From JANQEU01 sp965242805 (GTDB taxonomy: Bacteria; Bacteroidota; Bacteroidia; Cytophagales; Cyclobacteriaceae): DNA of 64,000 bases. Under the pieces are notes generated by a model. The model was not told the origin of the DNA. It saw nothing but the letters and a program-made list of their open reading frames with translations, and did not search any database. The translations under genes were made by a program, and so were the position numbers. Position 1 is the first letter of the stretch; each line of letters opens with the position of its first letter. Where the stretch lies: contig CBDETD010000002.1 of the NCBI GenBank assembly GCA_965242805.1, positions 4,402,001 through 4,466,000 of the forward strand, given 5' to 3'. This document shows positions 52,266 to 61,260 of this stretch, piece by piece.

Positions 52266-53600
52266 TTAAACAGGTTCGTGAATAAAATTAACTGATTTTG
52301 GCTCTTTAGAAAAATTGGATTCTTCCAGTAGTGGAATGGAAAATATGAAAGTGCTCCCGCCCTCTATATTATTTTCACACCAGATCTCGCCCTTATGAAG
52401 CTTTATGAAATCATAACAAAGTTTCAGGCCAATTCCCGAACCGGATTCACCATCTGTACCCTCACTTGATTCCGCTTCACCTTCAAATATGGTGGATAAT
52501 TTCTCCTCATTAATCCCTATTCCCTGATCCTTCACCCTGACATGAGCTCGATTTCCTTCCTGTTTGAAGTCAATAACAATCTCTGTTTGAGGGTGGGTAA
52601 ATTTGCATGCATTGGATATCAAATTCCGGCATACTGAGGCAATTAATCGCTCATCTCCTACTAATACCTGATCCTCTGGAATGCAATTCCTAAATTTTAG
52701 CCTTTTCTTTTCAAAAAGAGGAGTATAAAGACGGATCACATTGGTAATTGTCGCATGAAGATCAAAAGGTTTCATGTTTAATAAATTCTGTTGAATATTG
52801 ATCCGGGACCAGTACAAAAGATCATTAACCAGGTGATTTGTATGATTCACTTTTTTGCTGATTTCCGGGATCACTTTATTTAGATCCTCTGTGGAAACAA
52901 GGTTGTTTTTCACAAGTCCTACAACATTATTTATACTTTGTAAAGGTGATATCAGATCATGACTAAGGATAGCAAATAGTTTTGTTTTAAATGCACTTAT
53001 GGATTCGAGTTCCTTGGTTTGTTCTTTTATCTTTTCAAAGTTCTTGAAGTTCTTTTCACGTTCATCAAGGTAGGCCATTATGATCTGTCGGGAAATAATA
53101 TATCCAATGGTCACTATGACAAGGATCATTGCATCACTTCGAAGAAGGTAGCTACGGGTCCCGTAATCGTCCATGAATCGAATGGAAGGATCAATGTATT
53201 CGAAGACGGCTACAGTGATCAGACAAAACAGTCCGAATATTGCCATGGGGATTTGTTTATTCTTTGGAATAACTGCCGTTGAACAGAAAATAATAATGAT
53301 AAAAATTGCAAGGTTTCCTGATGTCAATCCACCGCCACTGATCACACTGCCAATGCTCAAGCTGACTAGAAGGAAAATTCCCAGATATATAGACAGTTTG
53401 TCGATTGAATGACCTTTCCGATACAACCAATGGAAAAGGTAAGCCACTCCAATAACAAGGGTTTGAATTAGAATGGATATTGCATCTGTGAAAAAGATTG
53501 CATCTTTTATGTTCAATGCCAATGCTCCCAAAACAAGGGATCTCAGTGACAAATAGAAAATCTTAATTTGCGGGTCGGCTGTGTTGGTTGATTTCCACAT
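52266..53600 (-). CDS. membrane sensor histidine kinase, paralog of 40732
   Basis: A 444-aa kinase with about six or seven membrane helices, a short coiled coil, HisKA with His214 in FAILSHDLISPLQ, and HATPase (NLISNACKFTHPQTE, VKDQGIGI, GSGIGLKLC). It has the same length and layout as the kinase at 40732 and no partner regulator nearby. It is therefore a second orphan kinase of the same type. Confidence 0.92.
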   Translation of the reverse strand: MWKSTNTADPQIKIFYLSLRSLVLGALALNIKDAIFFTDAISILIQTLVIGVAYLFHWLYRKGHSIDKLSIYLGIFLLVSLSIGSVISGGGLTSGNLAIFIIIIFCSTAVIPKNKQIPMAIFGLFCLITVAVFEYIDPSIRFMDDYGTRSYLLRSDAMILVIVTIGYIISRQIIMAYLDEREKNFKNFEKIKEQTKELESISAFKTKLFAILSHDLISPLQSINNVVGLVKNNLVSTEDLNKVIPEISKKVNHTNHLVNDLLYWSRINIQQNLLNMKPFDLHATITNVIRLYTPLFEKKRLKFRNCIPEDQVLVGDERLIASVCRNLISNACKFTHPQTEIVIDFKQEGNRAHVRVKDQGIGINEEKLSTIFEGEAESSEGTDGESGSGIGLKLCYDFIKLHKGEIWCENNIEGGSTFIFSIPLLEESNFSKEPKSVNFIHEPV

Positions 53601-53730
53601 GAATACATTACCTATTATTCACATGGCGGGTACTTAATGATGGTTTAAGATAGCTGTATTTCAGATGTAAGTCAAAGATATATGATCAATTTCATCAGAT
53701 CAGGTCAGAATAAACCTTTTTGGACCAAAA

Positions 53731-53772
53731 TTCGTATTTGTATAAATTGCTATCAATTCCTACATTTACGAA
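53731..53772. promoter_or_regulatory. dyad upstream of PadR gene
   Basis: TTCGTA at 53731-53736 and TACGAA at 53767-53772 form widely spaced inverted arms around an AT-rich centre. The right arm ends 12 bp before the PadR ATG. It may be an autoregulatory site, but the arms are short. Confidence 0.3.
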
Positions 53773-53784
53773 AAAACTGAAAGA

Positions 53785-54132
53785 ATGAAAGGAACCAATC
53801 TTGGTGAATTTGAAGAGCTTTTACTATTGGTCACGGCTTCGCTTTACCCTGAAGCATATGGACTATCCATCAGGGAAGAGATCAAATCGGTTACCGGTCG
53901 TGCTGTCGCCATGGGTGCTGTGCATTCGGCATTGAATCGCCTTGAGGAAAAGGGGTATTTGAGGTCAGATCTGGCATCGGCGACTCATGAAAGGGGAGGT
54001 AGAAGGAAACGTCTTTTTACTATAACGGCATCAGGCAAAAAAGCTGTTGAATACAGCCGTTCTGTGAGAAATCAGCTATGGGGCAAGATAGATGATCTTG
54101 CCTGGAAGAATGTGCGGTATGGTCTCCAATAG
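53785..54132 (+). CDS. PadR-family transcriptional regulator
   Basis: A 115-aa winged-helix protein (MKGTNLGEFEELLLLVTASL, YGLSIREEI, GAVHSALNRLEEKGYL, wing GGRRKRLFTIT). It is nearly the same as the one at 60917. In Bacteroidota such proteins are paired with FtsX-type permeases, and here the permease start overlaps it by 14 bp. It likely represses its own two-gene operon. Confidence 0.93.
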   Translation: MKGTNLGEFEELLLLVTASLYPEAYGLSIREEIKSVTGRAVAMGAVHSALNRLEEKGYLRSDLASATHERGGRRKRLFTITASGKKAVEYSRSVRNQLWGKIDDLAWKNVRYGLQ

Positions 54133-56719
54133 AGATCGGCGCCCAAAACCACCTGTACTAGCTACATGGATACTTCAAAGGTTCTGTAAGGATGACCTGG
54201 TAGAAGAGATCGTAGGTGATCTGGAGGAATATTTCTTACAGTATTCGAAGAAATATCCCATGTGGAGAGCCAGGCTGTACTATTGGTTTCATGTTGTGAG
54301 TTTTCTAAGACCTTATTCACTTAAAAAAAGTCAAAAACCAAATAATTGGATTATGTTGATTTCTAATCTAAAATTTTCCGTTCGTTATCTTTCAAAGCAT
54401 CGGACCAATACTCTGCTTAATATTACAAGCCTTTCAGTCGGAATTGGTTGTTTCATTTTCATTTCCATCTATCTAAAGGAAGAGATCAGTTTCGATACTT
54501 TTCATAAAGACCATGAACGCATCCATCGTGTAGTTATAGACTTTGTTAATGACGGTGTTAGAATTCCCGATGCAACCTCACCACCAGCATTGTCTGTGGC
54601 TTTAAAAGAGAAGCTCCCGGAAGTTGAATTTTCAACGAGGTTGTTTCCAACCTGGGGTAGTAAATATCTGGTATGGACTGATCCCAACAGTCGTTTTTAC
54701 GAGGAGGAAGTATTGAGGGTAGACCCTGATTTTTTACATGTATTTGATTTCAAGATCATTGATGGTAATAAAGACGAATTACTCAATGATCCTTCAAAGG
54801 TAGTTCTCTCTGAAAGAATGGTGTCCAAATATTTTGGGGACGTTAATCCTATTGGAAAGGAAATCGTCTTCAACCGGGGTCAGGACCAAACGTATATAGT
54901 CAGTGGGATTCTTGAAAATATACCGTCCAATTCTCATTTCAGTTTTGATTTCTTGATGCCTCTACATATCACCAGTTTCAATATTGATGAATCGTGGGGA
55001 TGGTATAACTTCTATACATACATCAAGCTCAAAGAAAATACCGATCAGGAAGTATTTGAGGGCAAACTTCAACCTCTGTATGATGAATATAATGTAGAAG
55101 AAGATGAGTCCAATATTATATACTCCCAGCAATTGGCAGATATCCATCTTAAATCAGCTTTAAAGTGGGAACTTGGATCAAATAATAACATGAGTAACAT
55201 CCGTATTTTTTCTGCCATTGGTATATTCATTGTGTTAATTTCATTCATCAATTTTCTGAATCTGACAATTGGTAACCTTATAAGGAGGACCAAGGAAGTT
55301 GGGGTACGGATATCTTTTGGTGCCAAAAGGGGGAACCTGATGTCCCAATTTGTGATTGAAATCCTCATTGTTTCGATGATTTCAGTATTTATAGGGATTT
55401 TGCTTGCAGAGGTATTTTTAAGATCACAAGCAGACCTCTTTGGAAGGGAGGTTGAACTCTTTACCATTGAGAACCTAACGGTGATCACTCTACTTGTTGG
55501 TTCAATTGTTCTCTTGAGTTTGTGCATTAGTATATTACCAGCTCTTCAATTTGCATCATTGAAGAAGGTAAATGATCTATTCAGGGGGAAGTCCAGTAGG
55601 TTAGATATCAAGAAAATACTACTCATTGCCCAATTCATGATATCATCGATCATGTTGGTAGGAACTGTGACCGTTTACCAGCAATTGAATTTCTTTCGAA
55701 ACACTGACAAGGGATTTTCAATGGATCAGGTCTTGGTAGTGGAGAATGCTTCCGCCATACAAAACCAAGGTGTTCTCTTAAACAAGTTGAATGAAATACC
55801 AGGTGTCGAAGAGGCTGGGTTAAGTGACGGAGTGATTGGAAAAATCAACTGGACATTTACCGTTGGGTATCCCAATCCATTCTTGATGAATTATACAGTA
55901 GTCACTCCGTCCTATTTCGAGACGATGGAAATTGAATTTGTTGAAGGCAGGAATTTCAATGAAGAGATCGAAACTGATGGTCAGGGATTGACAATGATTA
56001 TCAATGAAACAGCCCTGAAGGCATTTGGAGTCGAAAAAGAAAAGATAGGAGAAAGCATAGTAATGGATAGTGAGAATGATTCATTGGTTTATGGAAAGAT
56101 ACTGGGTGTTGTTAGGGATTTTCACTTTGCCGATTTCAAATCCGAGATCAAGCCGTATGCCTTCTTTTATCGGGAGGAATCAAAGCAAAATCTCACCCTT
56201 AGATTAAATCCTGTTGGATTGGGAAATACGATTGACCAAGTGGAAGGTATCTGGAATGAAATGGTAATGGGAGTCCCCTTTGAGAGTTATTTTCTGGATC
56301 AATCATTTGCCAGGTTACATGCGTCAGAGGAAAGGCTCTCTAAGGTTATGTTGTACCTAACAATTCTGTCTATATTCATTTCTGTCATTGGAATGTTGTC
56401 TATAGTGAATATTGTAATAAAAAATCGCTTGAAAGAAGTGGCAGTTCGAAAGGTGTTGGGAGCGTCTGTTAATAATGTAGTTCAGCTATTGACCAACAAT
56501 TTTTTAATGTTGGTAATCCTGGCAAACCTCATTGGACTACCAATTGCCTACTTCATGATTAAGGAATGGCTTACTGGATTCGCGTATAGAATTGAACTTG
56601 GGCCTGGACTCTTCATATTTAGTATTGGATTGACCTTGGTGCTTGTTATGATCACTGTTGGTTTTAGATCGTTTCAGGCAGCAACAACCAAATTGACGGA
56701 TAGGCTTAGGGACGAATGA
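54119..56719 (+). CDS. FtsX/MacB-type permease with PadR-associated N-terminal segment
   Basis: ATG 54119 (MVSNRDRRPKPPVLATW) is preferred; an ATG at 54092 would lengthen the overlap with PadR to 41 bp. The 866-aa protein has an N-terminal cytosolic segment (WILQRFCKDDLVEEIVGDLEE) seen in permeases paired with PadR. Then come two copies of the MacB periplasmic domain plus FtsX helices (LNLTIGNLIRRTKEVGVRIS, then VNIVIKNRLKEVAVRKVLGA). No ATPase gene is adjacent, so the nucleotide-binding subunit must be elsewhere. Likely a mechanotransmission-type exporter for peptides or lipids. Confidence 0.88.
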   Translation: MVSNRDRRPKPPVLATWILQRFCKDDLVEEIVGDLEEYFLQYSKKYPMWRARLYYWFHVVSFLRPYSLKKSQKPNNWIMLISNLKFSVRYLSKHRTNTLLNITSLSVGIGCFIFISIYLKEEISFDTFHKDHERIHRVVIDFVNDGVRIPDATSPPALSVALKEKLPEVEFSTRLFPTWGSKYLVWTDPNSRFYEEEVLRVDPDFLHVFDFKIIDGNKDELLNDPSKVVLSERMVSKYFGDVNPIGKEIVFNRGQDQTYIVSGILENIPSNSHFSFDFLMPLHITSFNIDESWGWYNFYTYIKLKENTDQEVFEGKLQPLYDEYNVEEDESNIIYSQQLADIHLKSALKWELGSNNNMSNIRIFSAIGIFIVLISFINFLNLTIGNLIRRTKEVGVRISFGAKRGNLMSQFVIEILIVSMISVFIGILLAEVFLRSQADLFGREVELFTIENLTVITLLVGSIVLLSLCISILPALQFASLKKVNDLFRGKSSRLDIKKILLIAQFMISSIMLVGTVTVYQQLNFFRNTDKGFSMDQVLVVENASAIQNQGVLLNKLNEIPGVEEAGLSDGVIGKINWTFTVGYPNPFLMNYTVVTPSYFETMEIEFVEGRNFNEEIETDGQGLTMIINETALKAFGVEKEKIGESIVMDSENDSLVYGKILGVVRDFHFADFKSEIKPYAFFYREESKQNLTLRLNPVGLGNTIDQVEGIWNEMVMGVPFESYFLDQSFARLHASEERLSKVMLYLTILSIFISVIGMLSIVNIVIKNRLKEVAVRKVLGASVNNVVQLLTNNFLMLVILANLIGLPIAYFMIKEWLTGFAYRIELGPGLFIFSIGLTLVLVMITVGFRSFQAATTKLTDRLRDE

Positions 56720-56725
56720 ATTCAA

Positions 56726-57331
56726 TCAATCCAGTTTGAAATACTCCCGGACCACTTTTTTCCATACCGCATATCCGAGTTTATTCATGTGAAGATTATC
56801 TGACAGGAATAGGTCTGCATTAGGCTGGTTTTCACTATTCATCATGTGATCATGGATATTGATGATCTCATTTCCATCATAATTCGGAATTGAAATGGAA
56901 AGTAACCTGTTCGTCTCTTTGATTTTTTCGTCTAGGTTCGATCTGCTTGGACTGGGTTTCAAATTGATGCAATAAAGGCCACAATCGGGGAATCGACTTT
57001 TACTCTTGTCGGCTAATTTTTGAAAATCATGCTGGACTTTTAAAGGACTTGCTCCATGATATAAATCATTCTCACCGGCATAGAAGACCAGTTTTGATGG
57101 ATTCAGATCTTGAAATAGCTTATCGAAGTAGTATCCTAACCATTGGTATGAAGACCCACCGAATCCTATGTTCACCGTATTCATTGGATGCAGATCTTCT
57201 TTTATGTCCACCCATAATCTAATGGACGAGCTTCCGTAGAATACTATTAAATCCTTCTGCGAATGAAGCGATTGGATCTTTCGATCCAATCGCTTCATTT
57301 CATTGAGCCATATTTGCGGATGATCCTCCAT
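56726..57331 (-). CDS. SGNH/GDSL hydrolase
   Basis: A 201-aa cytosolic esterase/lipase-fold protein. Block I is VFYGSSSIRLW (Ser nucleophile in GSS rather than GDS), block III YAGENDLYHG with the Asn, and block V LFLSDNLHMNKLGYAVW with Asp and His. It probably hydrolyses an acyl ester. Its ATG directly abuts the stop of the cyclic-nucleotide-binding/acyltransferase fusion, so the two are co-translated, suggesting a deacylation/reacylation pair. A 17-bp-stem hairpin lies within codons 11-23. Confidence 0.85.
   Translation of the reverse strand: MEDHPQIWLNEMKRLDRKIQSLHSQKDLIVFYGSSSIRLWVDIKEDLHPMNTVNIGFGGSSYQWLGYYFDKLFQDLNPSKLVFYAGENDLYHGASPLKVQHDFQKLADKSKSRFPDCGLYCINLKPSPSRSNLDEKIKETNRLLSISIPNYDGNEIINIHDHMMNSENQPNADLFLSDNLHMNKLGYAVWKKVVREYFKLD
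57262..57299 (-). promoter_or_regulatory. strong hairpin inside the 5' coding region of the SGNH hydrolase
   Basis: Exact 17-bp arms (57262-57278 and 57283-57299) around a four-base loop. They encode MKRLDRKIQSLH. The hairpin begins about 30 nt downstream of the start codon, where it could slow or gate ribosomes at the intercistronic junction. Confidence 0.5.
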
Positions 57332-59227
57332 TTATCCCTTAACTCTCTCAATGGTTCCCTGTACCTGCAAGGCAAACTCCTTTTGAAAGGAGTTCAAGAA
57401 CACCTTTAGCTCGTCCTTACTTGATGGATCAGAAATGAAATCGCTCATTTTAAATGGTTTTTCAATGGTACAACCAAAGGTTGTTTCGGTAATTCTTCTA
57501 TCAAAGTATGCTAATGATATGGGGACAATCTGTGGTTCGGGATCAGTTTTTAAAGCAAGTTTGAATGCCCCGGCCTTCAACTCACCCGGCGATTCTTCGG
57601 TTGGATTCGATACACCTTCAGGGCTGATTATTATGTTTTTCCCTTCATTGAGATATTTGGAAGCTTCAAGATAGAACGAGTGTCTTTTCTTGTCCATTTC
57701 CTCTTTCTCTGTACGAAAAACATCAGAATCCTTCGTATACACATTGATATGTCCCAATCTTTTGTAATACTCCTGGTGTGCATATTCGGGACCCTTACCA
57801 ATTCTGACAATTCGCAGTCCAGGGTCTCCATATTTCTTCAATAAAATGGCAGAACTAATAAAATGGGAGTCCAGGGTGATCTGGAAATTATTAGGTAAGG
57901 TATAATGAGGATGATTTAAAATATGGTTGTAAACAAATATGTGACCTGGTGTTTCGGGTAGGTTTTCCTGTCCTTCAATTTTCAGATCGACCCATTTCAA
58001 TGCTTCATTTACTTTAATAGAGCATTCAATTCGTAATTTCTCAGCTGTTCTGTCTTTTGGAGCCTCCGTTGTCGTTGAGTAAACTTTCTGTAAGGAATCA
58101 TAGAATTGGTGTTCTCTCTTCAGAGGAGAGATCAGATCCAGGCAGACTGAGGAAATATGTTTTTCATAGGTATCCCCTTTTTCATTCAGAACGTGGAGAA
58201 TCTTCAAGCCCAAACCAATAGTGTCCTTATGTTTGAGCAAATGGGGTACTTTGTGAATTTCGGAAATCAGAGAAAATTTTGTCCTGTTATGATCTATCAG
58301 GTTTTGAACAGCAACCACATCTTTGTCTGTTTTTTGTTGAATAAGTCGTGCCCTTGAAACCTGGAGCTGGTTTCCCAATAACCATAGTAATCGATAGTTA
58401 AGTTTCTTTTCGAAATTTCGATCATTTCTACACAATTCGTTTATCGATTCCTGCTTAATAAAGTAAAGTGTGGATTCTGTTTTAGTTGTGGCTTGAACTA
58501 TATTCCCTGATTCCAAAAGAGATGTCCATCCTACCATGAAACCGGGTGTTGATATTGAACGGAATGGGTAGAAATCCTTGTCATTCTCCACTCGGCTCAG
58601 GATCACTTGCCCCTGGATCAGAATGTAGATACCATCCGAATTGGAGCCTTGGGAATATATTACCTCATTAGCTTCATAATACCTTTTTTCAACGTTTTGA
58701 GACAATTTTTTAAGGTTGTTTGTCCCCAAAGTGCCAAGAAAGGGAGATTGACGAAAAAGACGCATTACTTCGGAAGGGGTGACCATGGTGGTCAACTCGT
58801 AAAAACGTGGCAGATCTGATTGATGAGGTACCCCAAATGCAAACTTCCCATGCCTGATTGTAGAATCCTCCAGCATTTTGAAGGCCTGATCCACTACGAA
58901 TTTCATAAACCTGATGTCCTCTTCCAGGTGGACCATCAACTCGGAAATCTTCCAGGTGAGCAACGTAGCCTCTTGGGAGCATACCTTAACGGTTGATGCA
59001 TGACGTTGAGGACGATTGAATCCACCCCAACCAATAGGGGTGAATCTGTTTTTGGTCTTCCCAATAACCACTTCATCTTTAGGTTGATCAATAGCAAGGG
59101 AAAACTTTAAAGTACCCTTAATCAGGAAATAGAATTGATTTATTTCCTCATATTGATAGCAGATCACATCATCCTTTGTCAGATGTATCTCGTTATAATT
59201 GGAAGGGAAGAATTCTGGGAGACTCAA
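57332..59227 (-). CDS. double cyclic-nucleotide-binding domain fused to acyltransferase
   Basis: TTG at 59227 follows an in-frame stop and is the only reasonable start. The 631-aa protein has two cyclic-nucleotide-binding-like beta domains (about 10-120 and 165-290; the second reads YEANEVIYSQGSNSDGIYIL and GQVILSRVEND), a helical linker, and a glycerolipid acyltransferase-like domain (about 410-620) with IFVYNHILNHPHYT and IISPEGVSNPTEES. The NHxxxxD motif is not canonical. No DNA-binding domain is seen. It may couple a nucleotide signal to membrane lipid acylation. The SGNH hydrolase gene abuts it. Confidence 0.75.
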   Translation of the reverse strand: MSLPEFFPSNYNEIHLTKDDVICYQYEEINQFYFLIKGTLKFSLAIDQPKDEVVIGKTKNRFTPIGWGGFNRPQRHASTVKVCSQEATLLTWKISELMVHLEEDIRFMKFVVDQAFKMLEDSTIRHGKFAFGVPHQSDLPRFYELTTMVTPSEVMRLFRQSPFLGTLGTNNLKKLSQNVEKRYYEANEVIYSQGSNSDGIYILIQGQVILSRVENDKDFYPFRSISTPGFMVGWTSLLESGNIVQATTKTESTLYFIKQESINELCRNDRNFEKKLNYRLLWLLGNQLQVSRARLIQQKTDKDVVAVQNLIDHNRTKFSLISEIHKVPHLLKHKDTIGLGLKILHVLNEKGDTYEKHISSVCLDLISPLKREHQFYDSLQKVYSTTTEAPKDRTAEKLRIECSIKVNEALKWVDLKIEGQENLPETPGHIFVYNHILNHPHYTLPNNFQITLDSHFISSAILLKKYGDPGLRIVRIGKGPEYAHQEYYKRLGHINVYTKDSDVFRTEKEEMDKKRHSFYLEASKYLNEGKNIIISPEGVSNPTEESPGELKAGAFKLALKTDPEPQIVPISLAYFDRRITETTFGCTIEKPFKMSDFISDPSSKDELKVFLNSFQKEFALQVQGTIERVKG

Positions 59228-59314
59228 TTATTGCATATTCAATAATGCTGCAATACTATTAACATATTGCCAACGAAAACCTATTAAATTATAAAATATA
59301 TTAAATCTTTTAAC

Positions 59315-60400
59315 ATGTCTACAACCAGGAGATCATTTATCAAACAATTGGGGCAATCCGCTTTAATTGGCGCTTCGATTTCTTCGTTCGCAAACATTAT
59401 TGTGCCCAATCAAAAGAAGCTCGGTGTGGCGCTGGTGGGATTGGGATATTACAGCACCGATCTACTTGCTCCTGCCTTGCAGCTTACTGAAAATTGTGAT
59501 CTGGTTGGGATTGTAACGGGAAGTCCATGGAAAATACCCATTTGGCAACGAAAATATGGTATCAAGGATCAGAATGTTTATAACTATGATACGATGAGTC
59601 AGATATCAAATAATAAAGAAATTGATGTCGTATATATCGTTCTACCGACCGGACTACATGCTAAATACAGCATAATAGCTGCTGAAGCAGGAAAACATGT
59701 TTGGTGTGAGAAGCCTATGGCAAGGACTGAATCGGAATGTCAGGAAGTGATTGAGTCTTGTAAAAGAAACAACGTGAAACTGGCAATTGGTTACAGAATG
59801 CAACATGAACCTAATACAAGGAAGCTTATCAGATGGTCCGAGGACAAACCTTACGGGTCTATAAAAGAAGTGATTGCAGAAGCGGGATATTATGATGGAA
59901 GATCAGACCATTGGAAGCAGAATAAGGAACTGGGCGGGGGTGCAATGTATGATATGGGAGTATATCCATTGAATGCTTCAAGATATGTAACAGGTGAAGA
60001 ACCGATTTCAATATTGGCTGAGCACAGTACAAATCGGCCAAATATCTATACAGAGGTAGATGAAACAACTTCCTTCACACTTGAATTCCCAAGTGGAGCG
60101 GTTGCTAAGTGCCAAACAAGCTTTGGCAAAGGAATGAATAATCTGAGAGTTACATGCAAGAATGGATGGTATGGACTATCTCCCTTCCAATCGTACGGTG
60201 GAATAAGGGGTCGTACAAGTGATGGAAAGCTCCTAAATGCCACAATATCCAATCAACAGGCCATGCAAATGGATAATGATTCACTTTCCATTATGAATAA
60301 GACTGATATGATGGTGCCAGGCGAGGAGGGAATGAAAGACATAAGAATCGTGGAAGCCGCCTATCGAAGTGCTTCATCAGGATCAACAATAAGGTTATAG
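59315..60400 (+). CDS. Tat-exported Gfo/Idh/MocA oxidoreductase
   Basis: A 361-aa protein starting MSTTRRSFIKQLGQSALIG, a Tat signal with RRSF. The Rossmann motif is VALVGLGYYST. EKP is present as WCEKPMARTESE. GGGAMYDMGVYPLNASRYV marks the C-terminal domain. It resembles glucose-fructose oxidoreductase-type periplasmic enzymes that keep a tightly bound NADP. It stands alone and is divergent from the cyclic-nucleotide fusion with 87 bp between starts. The substrate is unknown. Confidence 0.87.
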   Translation: MSTTRRSFIKQLGQSALIGASISSFANIIVPNQKKLGVALVGLGYYSTDLLAPALQLTENCDLVGIVTGSPWKIPIWQRKYGIKDQNVYNYDTMSQISNNKEIDVVYIVLPTGLHAKYSIIAAEAGKHVWCEKPMARTESECQEVIESCKRNNVKLAIGYRMQHEPNTRKLIRWSEDKPYGSIKEVIAEAGYYDGRSDHWKQNKELGGGAMYDMGVYPLNASRYVTGEEPISILAEHSTNRPNIYTEVDETTSFTLEFPSGAVAKCQTSFGKGMNNLRVTCKNGWYGLSPFQSYGGIRGRTSDGKLLNATISNQQAMQMDNDSLSIMNKTDMMVPGEEGMKDIRIVEAAYRSASSGSTIRL

Positions 60401-60525
60401 ATGATATCACATATCGCCTTCAGAGGCAAAATATTCTGATTCAACTGCTAAAATGTAGGCTTGGTCGAATAAATTAATCCTCATTCTGTCCCACTCGTAT
60501 ATTTACAAAGTAATACACTGAGACA

Positions 60526-60774
60526 ATGAGCAAGATTAAACTGATATTCTACACGATTTACACTTTGACGATTGTCACTGTCGTGGTGATGTCGTTGAAT
60601 CTGATCGAGACGATTCAGTTTTTTCAATCAATCGGGTGGTTCAGATATTTTTCAGATCTGCCTAATATTGGCCGGAATCTACTCTTGTTCATGTGTAGCT
60701 TAATGGCCATCGAACTTTTGATTCAGAGAACACGGATTTTTGATTTCAAGAAGATGAATCAGAAGGCTTCTTAA
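60526..60774 (+). CDS. small two-helix membrane protein
   Basis: An 82-aa protein with two hydrophobic helices (IFYTIYTLTIVTVVVMSLNL and LLLFMCSLMAIELLI) and a Lys-rich end. No family is recognised. It is followed by a good terminator and has 125 bp of upstream DNA, so it is a single-gene unit. Confidence 0.6.
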   Translation: MSKIKLIFYTIYTLTIVTVVVMSLNLIETIQFFQSIGWFRYFSDLPNIGRNLLLFMCSLMAIELLIQRTRIFDFKKMNQKAS

Positions 60775-60810
60775 AACGACCTCTTCATATTTTACATTGA
60801 TATATAAAGG

Positions 60811-60834
60811 GCACTCTTAGGGGTGCTTTTTTTT
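60811..60834 (+). terminator. rho-independent terminator
   Basis: GCACTC, loop TTAG, GGGTGC, then eight Ts. It ends the small membrane protein transcript. Confidence 0.88.
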
Positions 60835-60848
60835 ATTTCACTTTTCTA

Positions 60849-60903
60849 AATATTTACATATATGAGGAAAACATATCAATAATATTTACGTTTATGAGGA
60901 AAA
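60849..60903 (+). promoter_or_regulatory. tandem 23-bp repeats, likely PadR operator
   Basis: Two copies (60849-60871 and 60881-60903) of AATATTTACRTWTATGAGGAAAA-type sequence, identical at 21 of 23 positions, start 32 bp apart, about three helical turns. The second ends 13 bp before the PadR ATG. Position and phasing suit autoregulation by the PadR protein. Confidence 0.55.
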
Positions 60904-60916
60904 TAACCTATGATCT

Positions 60917-61249
60917 ATGAAGGGGACTTACCTTGGAGAATTTGAAGAACTGATTCTGTTGACTGTGGCTTACCTGGGTTCGGAGGCCTACGCTGTTTCG
61001 GTTAAGGAAGAGACGCAGAATTTTTCTGGAAGAAAAGTGAATATCAGTGCCGTTCATTCGGCATTGTATCGATTGGAGGATAAAGGATTTCTATCGTCCT
61101 ATTTTGGTGGAGCAACTCAGAAAAGGGGAGGTAAGAGCAAGAGGTTCTTTAAGGTTACAAATGCTGGAATTGAAGCGCTGAGGAGTGCAAAGGAGATTAA
61201 AGAGAAGCTTTGGAAAAACATCCCACAATTGTCCTTTAGTATGGGTTGA
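60917..61249 (+). CDS. PadR-family transcriptional regulator
   Basis: A 110-aa winged-helix protein (MKGTYLGEFEELILLTVAYL, VHSALYRLEDKGFL, wing GGKSKRFFKVT), closely related to that at 53785. It is followed after 11 bp by its FtsX-type permease. It likely binds the tandem repeats just upstream and represses the pair. Confidence 0.93.
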   Translation: MKGTYLGEFEELILLTVAYLGSEAYAVSVKEETQNFSGRKVNISAVHSALYRLEDKGFLSSYFGGATQKRGGKSKRFFKVTNAGIEALRSAKEIKEKLWKNIPQLSFSMG

Positions 61250-61260
61250 TATGTTAGTCA

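Noticed and set aside
54119..56719. Complete ABC transporter in the PadR loci
   Set aside because: No gene with Walker A/B and LSGGQ motifs is next to either permease.
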